Of a DNA stretch of 12,500 bases, positions 1 through 8,909 are shown piece by piece. The position numbers were made by a program, and so were the translations under genes. The stretch is from Euperipatoides rowelli (taxonomy: Eukaryota; Onychophora; Udeonychophora; Euonychophora; Peripatopsidae): assembly GCA_003024985.2 (NCBI GenBank), contig PXIH01S0033514.1; one strand, given 5' to 3'. Position 1 is the first letter of the stretch, and each line of letters opens with the position of its first letter. The notes beneath the pieces are model-generated. The model did no database searches, was not told the DNA's origin, and was given only the letters and a program-made list of their open reading frames with translations.

Positions 1-1620
1 TCAGTGTGATATTGACAGGCATTATATAAGATTAACTCTCATGGGGCCCTTGAACTGGGCCTAATATCATTAAATTTTTAAAGCTTTTTTCTCATATTTT
101 TTTATCTTCATTGTTGACACTTTATTTGTGGATTTCTGAGTCCTTTTTATATGAGTCATTTATCCTTATTCACTCGTGAACGGTACTTTATAGAAATAAA
201 ATGTTGGTTGTGACTTATCACTAAGTATAAATAGTTTAAGGCACATAAACATCTACAATATTGATTCAAAAATCTTTGTATATATATTAAACAAGTAAAT
301 GCTTGGTTAACCTCAATCTTTTCAACATTTCAACTTGGACTAAAGCATAAAAATACTCATATTTTTATTCTTCAGGATGTAGTAAGAATTACTAAACTCA
401 ACAAGTTAAAAGAATTCATTTATAAGGCCTTTGACTTTGTTGATCAACCTTATCTAATTTTGAATTTTAAAAGAATTTTTGGGAATGCAAACATCAGTAG
501 AGGTTAATGTAATTATATTTTAAATAAGCACCTTACTATCAATATAAATGAACATTTAATTTATCATTAAGAATCAGGTGAGGAATAACCCAAGGCTCTC
601 CTCTGAGTACCAATTTATTTGCAATTTATATTGAGCTATTAAACAAAATCAGTGCTCTTAAAATATGAATATGGATACCACATTTCAGTGTTTTCATTTG
701 TTGACAATATTACTGCAATTGTGTAGGGTTCACAATTCATTAACCCTAAGATTTGTGTGTGGTATCCATTTCATAATACTATGGATGCTTGATATAATAC
801 TGGTACTCCTGGAAGATTCCGGGGGCTTTATTATCATTTTCTTGGATGTAGGGCAAAACATATAATCCAAAATGAGATATTGGACTATGTTTGCTATGCT
901 CAGCTATCATTAACAAATAGGTATATTTCACTCTTAACAAGAGTGAAAATTATAAACATTTATCTATTTTTTGATGATTTACTTCTATATACCTCTATAA
1001 CTTTTAACAAATCTTTTATAAAGTCTACACAATTTCTAATAAGAATTTGTGGTGATCTAGGCTGGTCTCTATCTTGAGAATGAAGCTGTGTTTGCCCTTG
1101 AGAAAGAAAGGTGGGCTAGCATTACATTGTTTGAACAATTTGTTTGAAATAAGACTTGCTAATTGTTTTCTGAATTATATTAGATACACTAAATTTCTTG
1201 ACTCTATTATTGACTTTGAACCTATAGATAGATCCCATTTTGCCTTTAATTCACTGCTAAAGGAAATTAGTTACACACTTTCCACTTTAATCTAGAGACC
1301 AGCTTCTGTCCCGACTCTGCCAATCTAAAGAATCTTCTTCAATGAAGTTAGTCAAAATATCTCATTTCCTACGTTTTGTTTTTTCAAATGCCAAACTATA
1401 TGATTCCTATGTGTTTGTAATTCAACATATGTTATCTTTGATTATTTATATTATCTTTTATGTATGGAAAATAAGAAATTTAGCCATATTCAAAAATATG
1501 TGTATACACCCATGGCAATTTGTTCTTATTCCAATTTCTCAACCTGTTGTTTATGATTTTAAACTACTTCCCAACAATATATTTATAAATAAACTAGCTG
1601 AAAATCCCTTTGTAAATTGA
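1..1620 (+). pseudogene. LINE ORF2 remnant: reverse transcriptase and C-terminal region
   Basis: ORF2 encoded the reverse transcriptase that copies LINE RNA into nicked chromosomal DNA. Visible blocks are GPNIIKFLKLFSHIF near 52-96, NIDSKIF near 256-276, FILQDVV near 367-387, KAFDFVDQ at 424-447, STNLFAIYIE near 607-636, FVDN at 707-718, a VKIINIY block near 943-963, and YVWKIRNLAIF near 1459-1491, ending at a stop at 1618-1620. The N-terminal endonuclease lies off the window. The gene is dead: the YxDD motif reads FVDN, the segment holding the first aspartate of motif A is deleted just before KAFDFVDQ, and several stops and frame changes interrupt it. Family assignment rests on motif order and on direct comparison with the minus-strand copy. 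Confidence 0.82.
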
Positions 1621-1989
1621 AATACTTTCCTAACCCATACCCCCTAATAATCCCTCTCCTAACCCATCCACTATACCTCCTCTGCCCATTTATTCTTTTA
1701 CAAACTCATAACCTATTGCCATTTCTTTTATATTATCATTATTAAAATGTACAGTATCATATCTTATTGTTTAATAAGAAAAAAATTCTAATAATAACGT
1801 GACACACGCACGCGTAGACATCACACATTTAGATTTTTTTATGGATTTATAACAATAAAGTAGGACATGCACAATTTTATAAACGTGAGTGATTCACTAG
1901 TGAATTATATAGTAGATGGGAAAATACATACACTAAATTTTTCTTTTATGTCTTTGTTAGTGACTATTTTACTAGTAAATCAAACTCAT
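1621..1989 (+). other. Probable 3' UTR / left flank of the insertion
   Basis: No coding signal is seen. The stretch holds pyrimidine-rich sequence, AATAAG followed by seven A at 1779-1785, a short CpG-containing patch at 1797-1822, a 14-bp perfect palindrome ATTCACTAGTGAAT at 1892-1905, and TTAGTGACTA at 1957-1966, whose reverse complement lies across the insertion at 7451-7460. It is either 3' UTR of the plus-strand LINE or older flanking DNA. Confidence 0.45.
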
Positions 1990-2001
1990 GACAGTGTAAA
2001 A
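1990..2001. repeat. Left copy of putative target-site duplication
   Basis: GACAGTGTAAAA lies four bases before the T-run (2006-2012) that is the A-tail of the minus-strand LINE. The identical 12-mer occurs at 7429-7440. A pair placed this way is expected from target-primed reverse transcription. The core GACAGTGTAA also occurs at 5422-5431 and 9649-9658, which weakens the uniqueness argument a little. Confidence 0.62.
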
Positions 2002-2012
2002 GTTGTTTTTTT

Positions 2013-2039
2013 AAAGGGGTATGCCCCTAAAACTTTATT
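2013..2039 (-). promoter_or_regulatory. LINE 3' end: polyadenylation signal and terminal hairpin
   Basis: On the minus strand AATAAA (2039-2034) is followed by a hairpin, AGGGG-CATA-CCCCT (2028-2015), and then by an A-run (2012-2006). A LINE reverse transcriptase often recognises a 3'-terminal structure of its own RNA, so the hairpin may be such a site; that role is inference. A matching arrangement occurs at 7576-7614 on the plus strand. Confidence 0.68.
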
Positions 2040-2689
2040 GAAAAATAACATCAATGACAGTACACAAGCAAACAGGCCAAGATCAGCTTCCTTGGATCTA
2101 AAATAAACACAAAAGCAACCATAAGGACCTGAACACAAGGCCAAAAATACAAATATCTATATCCTAACTCAAAACAAACCAAAAAAAAAAAAAAATCAAA
2201 TAAAGCATATCAGCTACAAAAAAGTTGAAAAAAATTATATAACATATCATTTTTCCATTTTGCTCCAAAAACAGAGGGATGCAAAAAATTAAAATCATGA
2301 CGGACAAGTTGCACCACTGCAACTGATTTTCCAAACACAAAGCATATAAAGAAAAATAAAATGCAATACACCCTTCTGCTGCACAAATTAATGCACAAGC
2401 AAGTCATAAAGAGAATTTAAACAAAATTAATATGTGTATATTGAGCAATACGACTATGTAGACAGCAAAATGCCCACATTTGAGCAACAATTGAAAAATG
2501 GTTTCAGGATAACAAATTGATCCTACACCTGAAAGTCATATTGGCTTATCAATAAATCCCTCATAAAAATGGATTCATTACAAAGTCTGAAGCTAAAATC
2601 ATAAATGTTTGGCCCCACATAGTAATCCCTAAAAACCTTATAAATAGGCAAAATCAGGGCCTGAAAGGCAGTGGGCCGGTAATCTTCAT

Positions 2690-4321
2690 AAATGAGTCAT
2701 ATATACTCTATAACAAAATTTGACACCATATTCAAAATTAAAAGTATCCGCTAGATCAAGAAAACTAAGCCTTAATACTCTGAGGGAAACAGATTCAACA
2801 AAAAGAGGTGGCGGAGTATCCGTCGGCTCCACTTCCTCTTCCTCGAGTAGATTCAAGGAATGGGCAAACCTCAAATAAGACAAAAACAAATTAGCCCTAA
2901 TGACTTCAAACAGATAAGAAACATCATGAAGCCCCTCCCCCCCCCTGCCCTGCCTGACAGGTCTGGACAGCCGTAAGTGGGAAATATGTACAAGTTCAGT
3001 GCCCCACAAAGTTGTATGTACAATCGAATATAATCTGTTAATAATTTTTTTAGCAAATGCAAAATGTGGGGCATAAAAATAAAGCTTGATCATTAAGTAA
3101 ACATAAACATTTATTATCCTAACCCTAGTGGCTAAGGATAAGTACTTCCCAGAAAGCTGTGTCTTCACATAGAGAAGATAACCAACTACGTCACTCTGAA
3201 GCCTCATCCTAACAAAATCACCCATAAAATGGAAAGGGATCCCCATGTAGGCCACCAGAGCACCCTTCCCATAGCCATCCAACCACCGATTAGCAACTGG
3301 GTACCAACTAAACATTTTATCCTTGTTAAAAACAGAGCCAGTAAGATCCGCAAATGATTGAAATACATGCATGACTCTGTTGACATTATGCCCTCCACGG
3401 ACGATCACAACAATATCATCAACATACACCATTACAGAAAAAAACTTTATTAAGAGAAGGAAGAAAAATCCCAGTATTCATAGCAATCAAATCTCTAATC
3501 ACCTGATCAATATAAATTGCAAAAAGATTGGTGCTCAGGGGGGAGGCCTCAGTAACTCCCCTCCTAAAAAAGCTTACCCCCAATTTTTATAGATACAGTT
3601 TTATTACAGACATAATTGAGTAGGCCTCTGGAAAGATTAGAGGCAATGAAGTGACACAAAATTTGAGTAGCCGAATAATAATGGTTGACAAAATCAAATG
3701 CTTTATGTACATCTAAAAAAACAATTGCAAGATCACTTAACTTATTTTTCATGGCAATTTGTATCACTTGTTGCAAAATACAAATAGGAACGTGTATGGT
3801 CCTACCCCTAATAGCAAAATGAACAGGCGCAACCACAGAGTCGATAATGGCACTTAATCTGTTATTTGAAATTCTAGCAAAGATTTTTGTGTCAACACAC
3901 TGTATATTGATAGGCTTAACATTTTTATTAGTAAGAGGGCAACCCAATTCCAATTTTTTCTTCTTGTGAAGAACTAAATAAGAGTCAATTAACTGGGAGT
4001 ACATAAACGGAGTAACTAACCAATCATTAAAAAGAACAACTAAATTGGGTACAAAAATATTAGAAAACACTTTGAGCACAGGTGTGAAGATAATGTCTGG
4101 CCCCAGGGAGCTATGAGCATTGAGCTGTGAAATCGCCAAATGATGTCAGCCTCAGAAATAATAAAATTATACTCCTCACCTAAATCAGCATGAATAGGAA
4201 AATGAGCCAGCATGTCCAACACAGCATCAAACACAGCATTAGACTGATAAATGTCAGAAAAGGCTCCATGCAGATAATTGACTAAAGCAAGCCCAATAAG
4301 GTTACTATTACCATCAAACAT
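2690..4321 (-). pseudogene. ORF2 reverse transcriptase and thumb region
   Basis: Blocks seen in order are ISEADIIW near 4152-4130, HSSLGPDII near 4113-4087, VLHKKKK near 3977-3957, KPINIQCVDTKIF near 3924-3886, IRGRTIH near 3813-3793, FLDVHKAFDFVNH at about 3716-3678, STNLFAIYID near 3525-3496, and YVDDIVVIV at 3426-3400. Both YxDD aspartates (3420-3415) and the motif A aspartate (3713-3711) remain. Frame changes fall near 4140, near 3570 in a G-rich stretch, and just before YVDD near 3435. The 248-codon open stretch 3432-2686, which carries YVDD and the thumb, is the longest reading frame in the window. The VRIINVY segment near 3129-3109 aligns with the plus-strand copy. Confidence 0.85.
2937..2945 (-). 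repeat. 9-G homopolymer (sense strand) in ORF2
   Basis: On the minus strand this run encodes glycines in the Arg/Gly-rich part of the thumb region of ORF2, with the frame kept open across it. The plus-strand LINE copy has KKGG at the matching place (about 1104-1115) with no long run. Confidence 0.75.
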
Positions 4322-4650
4322 GTAAGATATGGGTGGATCAGCATTCTTCTGAAAAAAAAAATCCGAGAAGTAATTAATAAAATTTCACCTCTAAACACAA
4401 TAATGTCCTTCCTTAGCATAAAATATTGCATTTCACTTTGCTGCCAACATAAATCCATATACTTTTTTGCAGACCTTATAAAAGGTTACATCCTGCCGTT
4501 GAATATTCCACATGTGACTCAAGACCCCTCAAGTTCACCAATCCCGTTCAGAACACCCTCTCTACATCCCCTAGCAAAATTACATATTAAAGATGTCAAT
4601 CACCCTTTAAAAAGCATATAATTTTGAAAATCAAAATTATCAAAAAGGAA

Positions 4651-5456
4651 TCATAGAGCCAAAATATGTTTCAGAAACAAAAATCTCATTATAACCAATC
4701 TTAGATGAAATGAAAGGGTGAGGTGCCTGCATTGCAAAAAGAGGTATAGATCCTGCCTACATTCAGTCTGAAAAATCAATGCAGCATGGTCCGAAAACCC
4801 AACTGGAACAATAGAAAAAAGCGAATTGGCAATAAGCTGTGCATTCACAAACAAAAAGTCTAAAACATTGGATCCTGAAGAAAAGTGGGTAGGAGTGTCC
4901 TGTAAACCAGCAACATGGGCTACATTATCCAATCCTAGTCCACTAACCAAAGTCATAAAAGCCCTGTCAGTAAGCAAAAAACAGTGATTGAAATCCCCCA
5001 ATAATCAAAAAATCATAACCCCTCCGGGATGCCAGACAGCACCTCCTGAAAAAGAATCCTGTTTTGAGATACCAAATGTGGAGCATAGTAGTTGACTATC
5101 ACAAACTTAAAAGCCTTATAAATAAATGAAATAACTAAATACCTAGAATGGGATTTGCTTAGCACCAAATTAGATACTAAGAGAAACCTAGAGACTAAAA
5201 TTAAAAATGCCTCTACAAGATCTGAAAGCACAACCATAAAAAACATAATATTTCTCAAACAAAGATACCCCAGTCCTCTCCCCATTCTTAACAAGAGTCA
5301 ACTTCCACTCCAGCACCAAACAATCCATCTGGTGTACTAGCAAAAATTTCAGCAACAATTTTTAAAAGTATTCATGCCCTGAATGTTCAGGGATGTGAAA
5401 ATTAATCCCAACAAGTTTACTGACAGTGTAAGGCTATAAGAAAACATAAAAGGCAT
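4651..5456 (-). pseudogene. ORF2 endonuclease domain (APE-like)
   Basis: Conserved blocks in order are SLNIQGMN near 5400-5377, a VIVNYYAP block near 5109-5086, GDFNH near 4998-4984, LDFLFVNAQLI near 4866-4834, and GFSDHAAL near 4800-4777. GDFN and SDH are the metal- and catalysis-related motifs of LINE endonucleases, and both are still readable. The domain is split by stops near 5375 and by a frame change between the YAP block and GDFN at about 5001-5030. The stretch from 4650 to about 4330, between this domain and the reverse transcriptase, is only patchily open. Confidence 0.8.
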
Positions 5457-5909
5457 ATAATAAATGAAAATGTAAAAAAAAAACAAAAAAAAAACAGTAG
5501 CAATTGCTACAGCGCTGTGTCAAAAACGATACAAAAATTAAATGTAATACAAATTAACCAAAATATCATACATATCACTGCATAAGGTGGCAGCAACCCC
5601 AAAGTCCCCACAGAACTAGCATATTGCCAAAAAACAACAATGCAAAAGATAACCCACAATAATTCAAAATAACCCCTCATCCAACTGAAATAAACAACAC
5701 AAAGGCCACTTAAAAAGGCAGTCTGCTGCCGTAGAAACCAAAAAATAAACATATTCCACATATGAAACCCAAAAGTGAAAACACAAAATAATAAAAAATA
5801 AGCATCTACTAAAATGCACATCTACTAAAAAAAGCTTGAAAACCTTTCAAAATATTAGATAAAAATACAACAACTGAACAATATAGCTATTTAAAATAGC
5901 CATCTAACT
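5457..5909 (-). other. ORF1-ORF2 spacer of the minus LINE
   Basis: About 450 bases between the two ORFs, very T-rich on the sense strand, with long A-runs on the plus strand at 5473-5494. A 104-codon open frame (5821-5507) predicts a string of hydrophobic residues. Such a string is what T-rich DNA gives by chance, and no domain is recognised, so it is not called a gene. A spacer this long is unusual for mammalian L1 and may have served internal translation of ORF2, which is inference. Confidence 0.5.
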
Positions 5910-7104
5910 TTAGCTTTTTACTACCCCCCCCCCCCACCCAGAAAGTTCCTGAATGTCCTTGACAATCTCCATACCTTGCAACTCAATATGATTCATCTCA
6001 CCCTGAGAACCCGCACCACCATAAGACAAAACAGTATCCTCAGTGTCCAGCTGTGACTGTGATTGAGTTAGAAATAACTACACTTGGAATCCAAAATGTC
6101 CCACACTTGAGAGTTCCTAATTACAACTTTATCAGCTTCCAAATGGTCAACAAACATACCATTAGTTGAACTCTCTGACTGCACCAGATCAAGTGGAGTT
6201 CCCATCACACCTGGAACCCCACAGATACTAATATAAGAGGGGGCCACTTTAACATACAAAGTCTGATCCTGCCCCTTCTGCATATGACTCTCATCGTCAG
6301 ACAGCACGCCCAGCTGACCAGATTGTAGACTGCATCCTCCACCCACCAATGATGCATCAGCAAACATAACATTCTGCTTATTTCACTTCATAGCATTATT
6401 GTACAAGAGAAGATATGAATGCTGACCCTTAACTTTAAGAGATCAACATCCCGAACACCATTTATAGGGGCAGCCCTACACCATGGTCCACACTCCTGCA
6501 TCTAAAACAGACAGGAGCCCACCTCCCCATGGAGAGCCAGCCCTTAATGTTTGAAGCAGATTTTTTAGAAAAGGTGAGATCCCCAACTGCCATCCCCTGC
6601 GCCAGCTGGAAGCTGACAAATACAGGGGAAATCAAAAAAGAAATTGAATCATCCAACCTAGTTATGGTAAGAGTAAGAGTTATAACCTTTCTATAGTCCT
6701 GTAACATGTTTGAAAGCTCCGCATCACAACCCTCCCCTCACTAGAATCCAAAGCACATAAATTTTTATAACATTGGAATTCACAATATCACTAGCGTATA
6801 ACACAAGTTGCTCCCCCCAAAAGTCTTTTAAAAGCTATAATAGCCTCCTCAGTAGGAAAGCCACAAAGTGGTATGCAGGTATATTTAGTCTGGAGTACTC
6901 TTCAAGCTGACCCAGCAAGACAACAGATGTCAAAATATCAATCAGCTGCTGCAACATAAACTTGAAATACTTAAAATTAGAGTCCACTATTACCAACATG
7001 TCTGACTTTTCAGTTACTACAACACATAGCCATTAAAATTGTGTATTATTGCATCATTAATCGGCTTACAGGAGATGAAAAAGAAAAAAAGATGTAGTAT
7101 CCAT
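5910..7104 (-). pseudogene. LINE ORF1: RNA-binding protein with zinc knuckle, frameshifted
   Basis: ORF1 proteins of this group coat the LINE RNA. The first ATG considered ends at 7104, but the true start is unsure. A FWGEQLVLY block near 6821-6795 is followed by a C-F-R-C...H zinc knuckle, with the two cysteines within 6509-6498 and the histidine at 6485-6483. The last cysteine is not in frame: an extra base seems to lie between H and C, so the knuckle is broken. After it come an open stretch 6367-6068, rich in acidic residues, and a Gln/Ser/Asp-rich tail. The C-terminal frame passes through a 12-G run (5924-5935), so the stop is at 5910 or at 5887 depending on run length. Identity as ORF1 follows from position and knuckle. 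Confidence 0.68.
5924..5935 (-). repeat. 12-G homopolymer (sense strand) near the end of ORF1
   Basis: On the minus strand this is a G-run following a Ser-Gly-Trp stretch of ORF1. The run length decides whether the frame stops at 5910 or at 5887. A shorter 9-base run (2937-2945) lies in ORF2 of the same element. Confidence 0.85.
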
Positions 7105-7428
7105 GACCAAAAAGCTCAGTAACACACCACACAAAACAGACAGATGGCCTTACTATTACCTAATTGGGTATATTTCTACTGCACTCTGGGAAATGTAATC
7201 ACTGTACTAGAACGTTTGTACACAGAACCACAGAACTGTGATTAAAAACACAATTTTATAAAAATACACAATAAAATAATGTCAATATTCACGCAAAAAG
7301 TAAATATCTTTAGAAAACTTTCCTGCATCATTCCAATAAACATAAAGACTGATAAACATAAAACTTGATATATTGAAAAGATGGGCAAACCCCTGGCTGT
7401 GTTTAATACACCCAGGTGTGATGTCAGC
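7105..7428 (-). other. Probable 5' UTR of the minus LINE
   Basis: This lies between the putative target-site duplication and the first ATG considered for ORF1. It starts, on the minus strand, with an imperfect hairpin built on ACACCTGGG and CCAGGGG (7419-7390), and contains TTTCCCAGAGTGC (7193-7181). A LINE promoter would sit here, but no specific promoter element is recognised. Both short motifs recur in the DNA interrupting the Gypsy element. Confidence 0.5.
7390..7419. repeat. Hairpin repeat, copy A
   Basis: CCCCTGGCT, (G)TGTTTA, a short loop, then CACC(C)AGGTGT. The two ends can pair imperfectly. The same order of blocks occurs at 9874-9904 in the same orientation. This copy lies within the first 40 bases of the minus LINE's 5' UTR. 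Confidence 0.6.
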
Positions 7429-7440
7429 GACAGTGTAAAA
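7429..7440. repeat. Right copy of putative target-site duplication
   Basis: GACAGTGTAAAA is identical to 1990-2001. It falls where the 5' end of the minus LINE is expected, about 325 bases upstream of the putative ORF1 start. Beyond the 12 bases the two flanks diverge slightly (GTTG against TTTTTG). Confidence 0.6.
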
Positions 7441-7614
7441 TTTTTGTTTTTAGTCACTAAGATCATGTAGTGATTAAATTTCTTTATCTTACTGTGTTGC
7501 TACTTTTCTGATTTGTCTTTCATGTATCCATGATTTCAGTTTTACATATTATTATGTAATGTTTTCTGTTTATTCAATAAATTATAAAGGGCAAATCCCA
7601 ATTTAAAAAAAAAA
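7441..7614 (+). other. 3' end of a plus-strand LINE, probably the copy at 1-1989
   Basis: T-rich sequence runs into AATAAA (7576-7581), a short GGG-CAAAT-CCC hairpin (7589-7599) and a ten-A tail (7605-7614). Six bases separate AATAAA from the hairpin region, exactly as in the minus LINE's 3' end. The orientation is plus, so this is not the end of the minus element. It most likely completes the older plus-strand copy after interruption, although an independent short LINE tail cannot be excluded. Confidence 0.55.
7576..7599 (+). promoter_or_regulatory. Polyadenylation signal and terminal hairpin, second copy
   Basis: AATAAA, six bases, then (A)GGG-CAAAT-CCC, then TTTAAAA and the A-tail. It aligns position for position with the minus LINE's AATAAA, six bases, GGGG-CATA-CCCC and TTTAAAA. 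The stem has only three clear pairs here, which fits an older, decayed copy. Confidence 0.55.
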
Positions 7615-8859
7615 TTGCAAAATGCAACCTATCCAGCGTTATTAAAAATCAACTTTGCTTTCAAAATTTAATAATGAATTGATATTTTATTAATGTTAAA
7701 ATAACTATTTTTTTCTTCTTCTTTTAAATAAATGCATAATTATTTTGAAAATCAATATAGCCTACAGTTTGACTTTTAATTTGAATAAATGTCTATATTA
7801 ATTAAATTGTCACTGTCTGATCTTCACAGGTATTCTATTCAAGTGATTTCACTGATTATTTCTTGTGTTAGGCAGTGATTGTGTTTACATTGAAATTTTG
7901 TTTAAATAATCTATTTGCTTAAATAATTGTTTGTATTCTTTATTAAATTTAAAAGCTTTTTAATGTACAGACTATGCAAACTTTTTTTAAAGCTATATTT
8001 GCCTAAATAAGTACAACTTCTACAGTAAATAATGGCAAATTGAAATCACTATATTGATCCTTATAGAACTTCAATATTTATTAGGTTCTAGGCAATGATA
8101 GTTTAAAAAGATATGATAGTAATATAAAACATATACTTAGTCAAAAATCTATTTGCTGTTATTACTATGTCAGCATTCAGCCCAGTACTAACCAATTGGG
8201 GCAATGGTGCCATAAGATTGTTAAAAGTACCCTTTAATTTAGATCATTTGATATAAGTAGATATACATGGCCAGTACTAACTGCTGAAAGAAAACCACCA
8301 TCCTATCAGATTGTAACAGCACATGACAACCCCTATCTCACTTTTTAGTATTAGTTTATTTTATATTTTTAGCATATTCTAATTTTAGTTCTTTATATTT
8401 TTATCTTGTATCTATTGATAAGTCATAATTATGTGACTCATGTTATGTTTTATAATTGGATACCTGAAAAGCAAAGTGGTGTATGTTAATTTTTTTAAAA
8501 AAAATTGAGTTAGACCCTTATTCTGCTACTTGCAGATGTATAGCATGTTTCAGCAAAATGGTGAACCTGATACTTCCTATTTAGTCCTCTGGAGTGCACC
8601 ATATTTGGCACACTCAACATATTTTTCACCATATCAAAAACTTTGAACTGCTGTATCTCAGTTTGTAGAACAATTGACACAAACCACTTTGCTTCTCAGG
8701 TGTCAAATTTTTTTTTTTAGCACCAGTGTTTTTTTTTGTGCCAATGTTGCATGTCTGGCACCAGTAAGTGGTTGATTTTAAACTTTACCTGAAAGAAAGT
8801 TGTGTATGTTATAATTTTAAAGGTCTGTTCAATAATATTACGATGACAGTCTTTTTTCT
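7615..8859. other. AT-rich stretch, no gene recognised
   Basis: No coding frame with recognisable motifs is seen on either strand. The stretch contains an 11-bp direct repeat, CCAGTACTAAC, at 8182-8192 and 8271-8281; T-runs of 11 and 9 at 8708-8718 and 8729-8737; and GCACCAGT twice (8720-8727, 8758-8765) around a TTTGTGCCA (8735-8743). Gag and protease of the Gypsy element would be expected upstream of its reverse transcriptase, but neither could be identified here. Confidence 0.5.
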
Positions 8860-8909
8860 ATGGATCATTTCGTCTTTGTGTTATAATGTAATCAATTTGG
8901 GGTATGATG

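Larger units (their letters stand above)
1..1989 (+). mobile_element. Older L1/Tx1-like LINE, 5' part outside window, decayed
   Basis: This is a plus-strand non-LTR retrotransposon remnant that enters from the left edge already inside the reverse transcriptase. Frame-by-frame translation gives blocks in the same order as those of the minus-strand LINE at 2002-7428: the GP(N/D)II block, the KIF block, the ILQ block, AFDFV, STNLFAIYI, the YxDD position, a VKIIN block and the C-terminal VWKI block. The two copies are therefore one family. The right limit is uncertain. A seven-A run at 1779-1785 after AATAAG could be the end, or the 3' UTR may continue to the insertion site at 1990 and resume at 7441. 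Stops and frameshifts occur throughout. Confidence 0.8.
2210..5456 (-). pseudogene. LINE ORF2: endonuclease-reverse transcriptase, frameshifted
   Basis: This is the replicase of the minus-strand LINE: the endonuclease nicks the target DNA and the reverse transcriptase primes from the nick. The start is placed at the ATG ending at 5456 (a second ATG is at 5447), just upstream of a SLNIQGMNTF block that matches the conserved beginning of APE-type endonucleases. About 3.25 kb (near 1,080 codons) is somewhat short for the family. At least six frame changes are visible, for example near 5001-5030, 4140, 3570, 3435 and 2695, with stops near 5375 and 2525. The C-terminal part, past LIYEDYRPTAFQ near 2693-2658, reaches a VWKI block near 2329 that also occurs in the plus-strand copy. 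Confidence 0.82.
2002..7428 (-). mobile_element. Near full-length L1/Tx1-like LINE, inactive
   Basis: About 5.4 kb with the full layout of a two-ORF LINE of the L1/Tx1 type. Read on the minus strand, the order is a 5' UTR (7428-7105), ORF1 with a zinc knuckle (7104-5910), a T-rich spacer, ORF2 with an APE-type endonuclease and a reverse transcriptase (5456-2210), a short 3' UTR, AATAAA, a hairpin and a seven-A tail. A 12-bp direct repeat bounds it. Tx1-like is preferred to plain L1 because of the ORF1 with a CFRC...H knuckle, but a phylogeny would be needed to settle this. Frameshifts and some stops break both ORFs, so it cannot move by itself. Confidence 0.82.

Noticed and set aside
1867-2106. 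Plus-strand 79-codon open frame
   Set aside because: It crosses the LINE insertion boundary and the A-tail, so it is a chance frame.
3371-3592. Plus-strand frame opposite the reverse transcriptase
   Set aside because: Antisense shadow of the ORF2 core; no motifs of its own.
5507-5821. Minus-strand 104-codon frame predicting many hydrophobic segments
   Set aside because: Lies in the ORF1-ORF2 spacer; the hydrophobicity comes from T-rich codons and there is no domain.
7242-7466. Minus-strand 74-codon frame
   Set aside because: It starts outside the LINE in the flank and spans the putative target-site duplication and 5' UTR; no motif.
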